Shown here in pieces: positions 1 through 6,177 of a stretch of DNA of 11,564 nt (the first letter of the stretch is position 1; each line of letters opens with the position of its first letter). Made by a program: the position numbers and the translations under genes. Under the pieces are notes generated by a model. The model was not told the DNA's origin. It ran no database searches and was given only the letters and a program-made list of their open reading frames with translations. The DNA is from Candidatus Thalassarchaeaceae archaeon (lineage in GTDB: Archaea > Thermoplasmatota > Poseidoniia > Poseidoniales > Thalassarchaeaceae), in the NCBI GenBank assembly GCA_029250565.1, contig JAQXFA010000086.1:1-11564 (forward strand). The letters are read 5' to 3'.

Positions 1-219
1 GTCTTCTGCTACCATTCCAATTGCTGCTGCGCCAATTTGTCCTTGGCTGATGCCTGTTCCAATTCCACAACCTGCAAGTGCGATACCCGCACCTAACTTC
101 GCCATTGTGTCCTTCTCTGCTATTTCATCAGCGCTTTGTGCACTGGCTACTCCAGCAATCAAGCTAATGCTCATCAAAATAAGCATCAAACGCATTCCTC
201 TTACCATATTCATTTTCAT
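1..219 (-). CDS. atpK: A-type ATP synthase subunit K (proteolipid c subunit), 3' end cut by window edge
   Basis: This is the N-terminal 73 residues of the rotor-ring proteolipid of the archaeal ATP synthase, which carries ions through the membrane sector. Visible residues 1-27 form a signal-peptide-like segment: basic residues K2, R7 and R10, a hydrophobic core, and an A-S-A cleavage-like site. A Gly/Ala-rich first transmembrane helix follows (about 42-70), with the motif GIGTGISQGQIGAA, then AED at the turn of the hairpin. The second helix, with the ion-binding carboxylate, lies outside the window. The start at 219 is chosen because GGAGGA sits just upstream (227-232). An in-frame ATG at 234 would place that ribosome-binding site inside the gene. 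It follows subunit I by 47 bases, as expected for an H-I-K operon. The N-terminal extension is unusual, since many archaeal K subunits start directly with helix 1. The family call is firm; cleavage is inferred. Confidence 0.9.
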   Translation of the reverse strand, partial: MKMNMVRGMRLMLILMSISLIAGVASAQSADEIAEKDTMAKLGAGIALAGCGIGTGISQGQIGAAAIGMVAED

Positions 220-266
220 ATTTCTTTCCTCCATTTTTTCCATGCTTTGCATAGGAATCTGATATA

Positions 267-2672
267 TTATTGCTCGACCTCCACTGTTCGAGCTGTAAAC
301 CCAAAGGGTGAGAACTTCTCACCTATAACCTCATAAAATTGTTTCATCCACTCAACCAAGTGAAGTCGAGCAGCGTGGATGTTAGGGCTGACAAGACCTA
401 GTAACCAAGCGAATAGTTGAACAACCAGCCAACCAAAGAATAAGACGATCAGTAGGAAAATATTGCTACCTACTCCAAATGCGAAACCAAGTCCGCCTGA
501 AATAACAAATCCTGCTAAAAGTTGCAACTTGAAACTAAGTTGCGAGACATCCACTTTGAGAATCTTAAGAACAAATGGCAGAATCATTGGCAACAGAATT
601 GCTGCGAGAATAAAGCCACTCACATTATGATGAGATAAATCGCTAATCAACCCGACCATGCCTGTGCCATGGCCATCTTCCATATGCCCGTAAATCATAT
701 GATTTCCAGTCTCAGCGAGTTTAACACCAACAATACCTACAGCGAATAGACGCACATAGGATACTACTGTTGACATCATACCAATTCCTTCAATTGGACC
801 CAACATTGCCGCGATAGCAGGTGGCATGCCATGGTATTTGTATGAAGCATAAATCAACATCAATATCCCAATACCAGCAATGATTCCACCAATAAGTTGC
901 ATTTGAGAAAGGAAGTCAAGATAACCTTGGCCATGGTCTCCCTTAAGCCCAAGGAAAGCGTATGCAAAGAGGAAACCTCCCACGAGAATAGCCATCCAAG
1001 ATCCTTTGTCAAAGAAGGCAACTGCAGGCCCAACATTACCATGTGAGTCACCGTAAATCCATGTGTCTCTGAATCCGATTACTAACCCTAGCATGATGTG
1101 GAAAACACCCATGTAAATAGTTAGCAAAATTAGATCTTCAAGATTACCACCAACTGACGCCATAGTGACTCGGTGGAACGGGTAAGAGAATGCTGCGCCA
1201 AAAGGAAGGCCATGGTCAATACCTGCGAAAGCGAAGATACTCAACTCATCAGTTGACCAGTGGAATTCACCACCGTTTGGATAGAATAGAGTTGGCCATG
1301 TCGCCCAGGCAGGAGCCCCAGATGCGGTCCAGTGCCAATGCCCATGTGCTGCTTCGCACGCGTGGGCGCCTACAATAGTTTCAATGTCACAACCACCATG
1401 GGGTAATATCTCAAATCCTGCAAACTCACCGTATATATAACCAAAGAATACAGTGGCTAATCCAATGTAAGCTAGGAACTTAGCCGCTAGCATCATGGTT
1501 TCATCGTGGCCTTTTGCTCTGTAAAGTGCGTAACCAACACCCATCGTCATAAACCCGTACGCCATATCTCCAAGCATTAAACCGAAGAAAATAGGGTAGG
1601 TGAAGAACATGAATAATGTCGGGTCAACTTTCCCGTATGAAGGACGACCCATCAAATCAGTAATCAATTCCATTGGCTTGCTTGTATGACGGTCTGCAAA
1701 CTTAATTGGAGGCATCTCTAATTCTGGACCATGATGCCCATGACCACCACCACCAGGTGTTATCTTGAATGCCTCGGTTTCTACATAGAGGCAGGTTTCT
1801 GAAAGAGATGCTTTCACTTCATCGCTTCGGTATGTTTCTATCCATCCATCAAGTACGAAAGTATGCTCGCTAGTCGCGACCTTAACTGGTCCTAGGGCAA
1901 TCGCCATGTCTCTCTCAAGGAGTTCAATGCCACCTTGCAAAGATGCTCCATTGTTGTCGCCCCAACTATCTAACTCTGATTGGAGGCTATCCATCTCATT
2001 TGAGAGGGTTTTACTTTGTGCTGCTAACTTAGAAAGTCTTGCACCGATGTCACCACCTCCTGCCGGAACAGAAACTGATGAGAAATCAGCATCATCAAGT
2101 GCCGATTGAACTGCGGATGCATCCTCATTTCTGCAGAATACTGCTGCAACTTTTTTCTTGTCGCCACCAATGATTGCAATTCCATCACCCGCTGCTTTTT
2201 TGGTTGCGGCTGCACTACTAACATTGCCAACAAATACAGTGACGCCTTCGTACCCCGAAAGCAAATCAAGATCAATCCCTATTGGCTTAAGAGTTTCAAG
2301 TGCTGCAGACTCTTCAGCGATTGTCCCTTGTTCGGCCTCAATGGCATCTATCCGGTCAGATGAAGTTAACATCTCATCAACCAAAGACGGCAAATCAGCA
2401 GCCATCTTCAAGCGAATTGGTTGGGCTTCAAGAGGTACTTTGATGTCATTTGTAGTAATTTGTGAGATGACGCTACGGTATCGGTTTAGGTTGCGCCCGA
2501 TATCCTCAGAAGAAGAATTTGGTTTACCTAATTTAATACCCTCTTCATCACCTGAATAATCAATGATGTGAATGGCTTTCAAAGCGGCAAGTGCTTCAAT
2601 GGCATTATCGAGTTCGGGGAGTAAGCCAGCGGCAGTTAGCCGAGACATCCCTTGAGTCGTTAATTTACCCAT
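267..2672 (-). CDS. atpI: A-type ATP synthase subunit I (a-subunit, 116-kDa family)
   Basis: This is the membrane stator subunit that forms the ion half-channels next to the K ring. Residues 1 to about 305 are the cytoplasmic arm, with helical heptad-like stretches near 86-125 and 213-260. A His/Gly stretch (GGGGHGHH, 307-314) follows. The C-terminal half holds the polytopic membrane domain, starting at about 353. The essential arginine is probably R641 in VVSYVRLFAVG. The C-terminus has the family signature of a long helix ending in LHLVEWMKQFYE and then FSPFGF (771-792). At 801 residues it is longer than the roughly 650-700 typical of archaeal homologues. Much of the excess seems to be an external loop (about 420-500) rich in His and Trp with cysteines C428 and C439. 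The upstream gene ends 27 bases before the ATG at 2672. An in-frame ATG at 2648, closer to the conserved SRLTAAG segment, is an alternative start. Confidence 0.95.
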   Translation of the reverse strand: MGKLTTQGMSRLTAAGLLPELDNAIEALAALKAIHIIDYSGDEEGIKLGKPNSSSEDIGRNLNRYRSVISQITTNDIKVPLEAQPIRLKMAADLPSLVDEMLTSSDRIDAIEAEQGTIAEESAALETLKPIGIDLDLLSGYEGVTVFVGNVSSAAATKKAAGDGIAIIGGDKKKVAAVFCRNEDASAVQSALDDADFSSVSVPAGGGDIGARLSKLAAQSKTLSNEMDSLQSELDSWGDNNGASLQGGIELLERDMAIALGPVKVATSEHTFVLDGWIETYRSDEVKASLSETCLYVETEAFKITPGGGGHGHHGPELEMPPIKFADRHTSKPMELITDLMGRPSYGKVDPTLFMFFTYPIFFGLMLGDMAYGFMTMGVGYALYRAKGHDETMMLAAKFLAYIGLATVFFGYIYGEFAGFEILPHGGCDIETIVGAHACEAAHGHWHWTASGAPAWATWPTLFYPNGGEFHWSTDELSIFAFAGIDHGLPFGAAFSYPFHRVTMASVGGNLEDLILLTIYMGVFHIMLGLVIGFRDTWIYGDSHGNVGPAVAFFDKGSWMAILVGGFLFAYAFLGLKGDHGQGYLDFLSQMQLIGGIIAGIGILMLIYASYKYHGMPPAIAAMLGPIEGIGMMSTVVSYVRLFAVGIVGVKLAETGNHMIYGHMEDGHGTGMVGLISDLSHHNVSGFILAAILLPMILPFVLKILKVDVSQLSFKLQLLAGFVISGGLGFAFGVGSNIFLLIVLFFGWLVVQLFAWLLGLVSPNIHAARLHLVEWMKQFYEVIGEKFSPFGFTARTVEVEQ

Positions 2673-2699
2673 ACCTACAACCCCAAAAACTCATTTTAA

Positions 2700-3017
2700 T
2701 TACTCGGCAGTAAAATTATCTAGAACTGCATCAATTGCCGCTGAACGGTTCTTCTCACTTTGGCTACGAATCGAATCAAGGTCTTTCTTACCTTTTGCAC
2801 GAACTTTGTCTGCCTCTTTGTTGGCTGCAGTATGTGCATCATCGAGAATTCCTTGTGCGGATGCCTCTGCATCCTTCTTTCCATTTGCAATTACTTCTGC
2901 TGCATCAGCACGAGACTTACTAACAATACCACTAGCATCACTTTGAGCCTTGACAAGTTTCTGATTAGCCTTTTTCTCAGCATCCTTTATTGAACGAAGA
3001 ACTTCCTCACGAGACAT
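2700..3017 (-). CDS. atpH: A-type ATP synthase subunit H (peripheral stalk coiled coil)
   Basis: This is a 105-residue, highly charged Ala/Lys/Asp/Glu-rich protein predicted to be almost entirely one coiled coil, with no membrane segment. Length, composition and position directly before subunit I match archaeal ATP synthase subunit H. Subunit H pairs with subunit E to form the peripheral stalk that holds the catalytic head still. The N-terminus (MSREEVLRSIKDAEKKA) resembles the family start. The ATG at 3017 is preceded by GGGGTGG six bases upstream, a usable ribosome-binding site that also lies in a small hairpin. It is the first gene of the operon: upstream is a divergent intergenic region, and subunit I starts 27 bases after its stop. 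Low-complexity composition makes sequence identity alone weak evidence, so the call leans partly on gene order. Confidence 0.88.
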   Translation of the reverse strand: MSREEVLRSIKDAEKKANQKLVKAQSDASGIVSKSRADAAEVIANGKKDAEASAQGILDDAHTAANKEADKVRAKGKKDLDSIRSQSEKNRSAAIDAVLDNFTAE

Positions 3018-3021
3018 AGAA

Positions 3022-3036
3022 CCACCCCTTGGGTGG
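3022..3036 (-). promoter_or_regulatory. Hairpin covering the ribosome-binding site of atpH
   Basis: CCACCC at 3022-3027 pairs perfectly with GGGTGG at 3031-3036, leaving a 3-base loop. On the minus-strand transcript the 3' arm is GGGTGG, which overlaps the presumed Shine-Dalgarno sequence about six bases before the atpH ATG. Folding would hide the ribosome-binding site, so it could damp translation of the first ATP synthase gene. The pairing is seen directly; any regulatory effect is inferred. Confidence 0.4.
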
Positions 3037-3054
3037 GTCGTCCACAGATGAACG

Positions 3055-3080
3055 GTTTATGAGTGTAACGACACATAAAC
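3055..3080. promoter_or_regulatory. Interrupted inverted repeat with TATA-like half, upstream of atpH
   Basis: GTTTAT (3055-3060) pairs with ATAAAC (3075-3080), and GTGT (3063-3066) pairs with ACAC (3071-3074). The loop is AACG and a two-base bulge (GA) interrupts the left arm. This gives ten paired bases within 26. Read on the minus strand, GTTTATGTG is a plausible archaeal TATA box. A transcript starting about 25 bases on would have a leader of about 35 bases before the atpH ATG. The dyad could therefore be a repressor site over the core promoter, or a structure in a longer leader. The promoter assignment is inferred. Confidence 0.4.
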
Positions 3081-3123
3081 AAAACGATTTTTCAAGACCC
3101 CTCAACAACCTAGAAAATTAGTT

Positions 3124-3150
3124 GCCACTCATGAGTGAATATAGAGTGGC
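3124..3150. promoter_or_regulatory. Nested palindrome flanking a TATA-like sequence (operator candidate)
   Basis: GCCACTC at 3124-3130 and GAGTGGC at 3144-3150 are perfect inverted repeats 13 bases apart. Inside, CACTCATGAGTG (3126-3137) is itself a perfect 12-base palindrome, so the five-base unit CACTC/GAGTG occurs three times. Between the copies lies AATATAG, or CTATATT on the other strand, which is TATA-like in either direction. The site sits between the divergent ATP synthase operon and the methyltransferase gene. The arrangement is typical of a transcription-factor site placed over a core promoter. No known regulator is recognised from the motif. Confidence 0.4.
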
Positions 3151-3241
3151 GAAATCAACACATATTCAACCACCACCATAGTTAGTTTAGTCAATTATCA
3201 ACCATCCGACGCGTTGAAACACAAAACCCCTGACCCAAGGT

Positions 3242-3967
3242 ATGGGGATAGGCATGGACAGTGAGCATATCGGCGACTCCGATTGGTCTGAATTGCAAGC
3301 CAATTTAGAAGCAACTATCCCTGTATACGACCGAATAAATCGCTTTGCCACACTTGGACAAGATCAACGCTGGCGCAAAGGAGTGAGGGCACAAATCCCT
3401 GCCGGCAGCACAGTCTTGGAAGTTGGTTGCGGACCAGGAACTTTCGCCGAGCGAATTGTCGCTTGCGAAGTCACTTGTTTAGACCCAATACCAGCGATGT
3501 TAGATGTGGCACGTAACCGAGTCAATGACTCTCGGGCTGAACGTGGTGAAGGACCGGCCAACTTCATCGAAGGCACAGCAGAAGAAATACCACTTCCCGA
3601 CAACTCATTTGATGTAGTCTGTTGTCTATTTTCATTCAGAGATTTTCAAGATAAGCGCAAGGGATTAGAAGAGATTCTTAGGGTCTTGAAACCTGGTGGG
3701 AAACTGGTAATCTGTGATGCTGGAAAAGCAAATTTCCTACACGGGTGGTTTGGTTGGCTATGGATGAAACTGTGGGTCGGAACCTACGCCCGTCTAGTCT
3801 GCAAACAAAATGAGCACCCCTGGAAATGGCTGACCAAGACCTATGTTCACTTCGGCACCACACGCCAATACAAACGGATGATGCGGGATGTTGGATTTGC
3901 TCCTGTGAAGGGAAGACTATTGTTCCCTGGGATGGCAGTTCGTTTCATCGCTGAAAAACCCGAGTGA
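3242..3967 (+). CDS. ubiE: UbiE/MenG-like SAM-dependent methyltransferase
   Basis: This is a 241-residue class I methyltransferase. Residues 29-46 (YDRINRFATLGQDQRWRK) closely follow the UbiE/MenG N-terminal signature, including Y-D, N, the small polar residue and the final W-R-K. The SAM-binding motif I is VLEVGCGPG (58-66), followed by the acidic residue D81 and the PLPDNSFDVV segment (117-126). RVLKPGGKLVICDAG (147-161) matches the second UbiE signature, except that D replaces the usual E. UbiE/MenG enzymes methylate the quinone ring at the last stages of menaquinone or ubiquinone synthesis; in an archaeon the product would be menaquinone-like. It is transcribed away from the ATP synthase operon and converges on a reductase gene 30 bases downstream. 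The ATG at 3242 is kept, but an ATG at 3254, preceded by GGGGAT, is equally possible. Other small-molecule methyltransferases share these motifs. Confidence 0.8.
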   Translation: MGIGMDSEHIGDSDWSELQANLEATIPVYDRINRFATLGQDQRWRKGVRAQIPAGSTVLEVGCGPGTFAERIVACEVTCLDPIPAMLDVARNRVNDSRAERGEGPANFIEGTAEEIPLPDNSFDVVCCLFSFRDFQDKRKGLEEILRVLKPGGKLVICDAGKANFLHGWFGWLWMKLWVGTYARLVCKQNEHPWKWLTKTYVHFGTTRQYKRMMRDVGFAPVKGRLLFPGMAVRFIAEKPE

Positions 3968-3997
3968 AATAATATCTGCTAACCTTACCTAGCTGCT

Positions 3998-5131
3998 TTA
4001 GATAATCATCAGCGGGCGGCGGCAGTCAACTGCTCGACGCAATCCATTTGTGCCTAACAATCTCATGGCAACTTCAGTTGAAAAATCGTTACGACATAAA
4101 GTCCAGAATAGATTTTTTGAGCGCCGAGAAATTCGTAACTGCTTTGCCATCGTCTTCTTCAAAATATTGTCATAATCAGATAATGAAGTACCACCCATTT
4201 TGTTAGCAATTATTGCTTCTGCAGCATATTTTCCTGAAATTATCGCTTGCCCAATACCGCCTCCATTTGATGGCATTACCAAACCAGCCGCGTCACCGAC
4301 TGACAAGACATTATCATTCACTACTGATTTCACCATTCCACCGAGTGGAATCCACCCACCACCGTAAGAGTGGATGGTCAAACCAAGACCATCACAGAAT
4401 TTGTCTAATCGTTGTTTCAGCGGTACATCAAGATGATTATATCGTACGCCAATCCCAACATTTGCAATATCTCCTTTCGGAATTATCCATGCATATCCAC
4501 CAGGAGCCACACTGCCCATGAAAATATCAAATGAATCCGAATCATGGCCTGTCACTTGACAGTAGGCTGTTGGTAACTGTCCACCAGGTCTATCTTCACT
4601 ACCCCTCAATCTCCCAACATGAGCCAAAGAACCTGAAGCATCTATCACATAATCAGCAGTAAATGAACCGTTGTTTGTACGATACACTTCTCGATTCAAC
4701 TTACTTTGATTTTGCACTTTTCTTAACTCTGTAGAAGTTCTGATATCTGCACCCATAGAAACCGCTCTATCAGCGAGGTGTCCATCAAATTGAAGGCGAT
4801 GTGCCCCATAACAATCAAGCTCAAACCCGTATTCCTTCATTGATGGTGCGTAAATCCTCATCCACTCAAGATACTGGCCCAACACATGGTCAGGGAACTT
4901 CCAATATTCTTCAAGCCAAGGATCTTTTTTGATTATAGGGAATGCATCACTCATCTCACCCCATGCTGGGATACACTCTCCGCATTGAGCAGGATTACCA
5001 ACTGTTTGTCGGCGCTCAATCACTAACACATCCATACCTAATTCTGCTAACCGATTGGCCGCAGTTGAACCACCTGGACCGGCCCCAACTACAAGCACCT
5101 CTCGATGTTCTGGTTCTGAACCATTACTCAT
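3998..5131 (-). CDS. Geranylgeranyl reductase family FAD-dependent oxidoreductase
   Basis: This 377-residue flavoprotein of the geranylgeranyl reductase family saturates double bonds in isoprenoid chains. An N-terminal Rossmann fold carries VVGAGPGGSTAANRL (14-28) and the acidic/basic ribose-binding end VIERR. The family cysteine region is QCGECIP (49-55). GGYAWIIPKG followed by NVGIGV (211-229) is the substrate-domain signature. VGDAAGLVMPSNGGGIGQAI (278-297) is the second FAD-binding motif. Known archaeal members hydrogenate the chains of digeranylgeranylglycerol phospholipids, and relatives saturate menaquinone tails. The gene overlaps the end of the polyprenyl synthase gene by 8 bases (ATGAGTAA), implying translational coupling. 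AGGTGAT lies about nine bases before its ATG. It is slightly shorter than many family members but shows no missing motif. Whether it serves lipids or quinones is not decided by sequence. Confidence 0.9.
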   Translation of the reverse strand: MSNGSEPEHREVLVVGAGPGGSTAANRLAELGMDVLVIERRQTVGNPAQCGECIPAWGEMSDAFPIIKKDPWLEEYWKFPDHVLGQYLEWMRIYAPSMKEYGFELDCYGAHRLQFDGHLADRAVSMGADIRTSTELRKVQNQSKLNREVYRTNNGSFTADYVIDASGSLAHVGRLRGSEDRPGGQLPTAYCQVTGHDSDSFDIFMGSVAPGGYAWIIPKGDIANVGIGVRYNHLDVPLKQRLDKFCDGLGLTIHSYGGGWIPLGGMVKSVVNDNVLSVGDAAGLVMPSNGGGIGQAIISGKYAAEAIIANKMGGTSLSDYDNILKKTMAKQLRISRRSKNLFWTLCRNDFSTEVAMRLLGTNGLRRAVDCRRPLMII

Positions 5132-6113
5132 GTCGGTCCATCACCTGTTTTGTGAGCCACTCTAGGGCGTCCCTTGCTTCACATTTTGGAAACTGAAGAA
5201 GGGCATCAATAGCCCGTTCAAGATGATTATTCGTAAGAGTCTGAGCATAACCAAAACTCCCTGCTCGATTTAGCAGTTCAGTTAATTCATCCCACAACCC
5301 ATCATGAAACCCTGAGATAACATCAGCTAATCTTCGGCGGTCGTCACCATGTGAAAGAGTCAATGAATGGATTAATGGTAGCGTCATTTTTCCTTCGATT
5401 ACATCGGTACCACGAGGTTTTCCCATTCTCTCATCGCCTTCAAGATCAAGCAAATCATCAACGATTTGGAAGGCGAGTCCTAATTCTAGTCCAAATTGAC
5501 CTAAGATGTCAGCTAATTCAGGACTAGAGCCGGCAACTAAAGCGGCTGCAGTGCATCCGGCAACAAATGGACCTGCAGTTTTGCCAGAAATAATCTCATA
5601 GTAATCTTCAGGAGTCGTTGCTAAATTACCTACATGACGAAGTTGCATCAATTCTGCGGAAGCAATTTGAGCGCAGTAACCTGATATTAGCCGAACTATT
5701 TGTTCCTCATATCTGCCCCCAAGCCCAAAACCTTCAACGAAAAGATAGTCTCCAGCTATTAGCGCTCTAGCAGTATCATAGCGCTCATGCAATGTTGGTA
5801 CATTGCGCCGAAACTTTGCCCCGTCATTGATATCATCGTGAACAAGAGTTGCAGTGTGAATCATCTCAAAGGCAAGTGCTAGTGGCATTGCTTCACTCTC
5901 ATCTTTTCCGCCTGCCAATTGATAGGAAAGCAAGAGCAAGATTGGCCGCCACCGTTTCCCACCAGCCATCAGAACCTCTCTTGCAAGTGCCATTATTTCG
6001 GCATTTTGACCTTTACTAGCATCCTCAACATGAGCGATTAAAGCAGATTCAAACCTATCACGAACATCCTCAATAAATGCGATGTGATTATCTGCTGATT
6101 GCATTCGACTCAT
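5124..6113 (-). CDS. Trans-isoprenyl diphosphate synthase (geranylgeranyl or longer-chain)
   Basis: This prenyltransferase condenses isopentenyl diphosphate onto allylic diphosphates. It shows GGKRWRP (residues 51-57 from the chosen start), the first Asp-rich motif DDIND (93-97) followed by RRNVPTLH, SGKTAGPF (176-183), and the second Asp-rich motif DDLLD (219-223). All substrate-binding elements of the family are present. The start at 6113 (329 residues) is chosen over a longer reading frame from a GTG at 6278. The longer version adds 55 residues outside the family and overlaps the divergent gene. A TATA-like GATATATC lies about 21 bases upstream, suggesting a leaderless transcript; the ATG at 6104 is an alternative. 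Just before the first motif, HTATLVHDD has Ala and Thr at positions -5 and -4, as in long-chain synthases, rather than an aromatic. It is the first gene of an operon with the reductase. Confidence 0.9.
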   Translation of the reverse strand: MSRMQSADNHIAFIEDVRDRFESALIAHVEDASKGQNAEIMALAREVLMAGGKRWRPILLLLSYQLAGGKDESEAMPLALAFEMIHTATLVHDDINDGAKFRRNVPTLHERYDTARALIAGDYLFVEGFGLGGRYEEQIVRLISGYCAQIASAELMQLRHVGNLATTPEDYYEIISGKTAGPFVAGCTAAALVAGSSPELADILGQFGLELGLAFQIVDDLLDLEGDERMGKPRGTDVIEGKMTLPLIHSLTLSHGDDRRRLADVISGFHDGLWDELTELLNRAGSFGYAQTLTNNHLERAIDALLQFPKCEARDALEWLTKQVMDRHE

Positions 6114-6130
6114 CCATTGCACAAGGGTCG

Positions 6131-6138
6131 GATATATC
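6131..6138. promoter_or_regulatory. Palindromic TATA-like element between divergent genes
   Basis: GATATATC is a perfect palindrome in the 64-base gap between the prenyl synthase start (6113, minus) and the HMBS-like gene start (6178, plus). Its centre is about 21 bases from the minus-strand ATG, which fits a leaderless or nearly leaderless transcript. It is about 43 bases from the plus-strand ATG, which fits a leader of roughly 18 bases. The purine-rich AAGGG just before it on the plus strand could act as a BRE. A single TATA box used in both directions is an inference. Confidence 0.45.
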
Positions 6139-6177
6139 AACAGGTGGCTGAGGGGAACCGATACAGGTTGTGCGTTA

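Noticed and set aside
2158..2559. 133-codon open frame on the plus strand
   Set aside because: It lies wholly opposite the well-supported subunit I gene and shows no recognisable domain; it is a frame shadow.
3968..3997. Possible terminator between the convergent methyltransferase and reductase genes
   Set aside because: There is no clear hairpin and no run of five or more T on either strand in the 30 bases.
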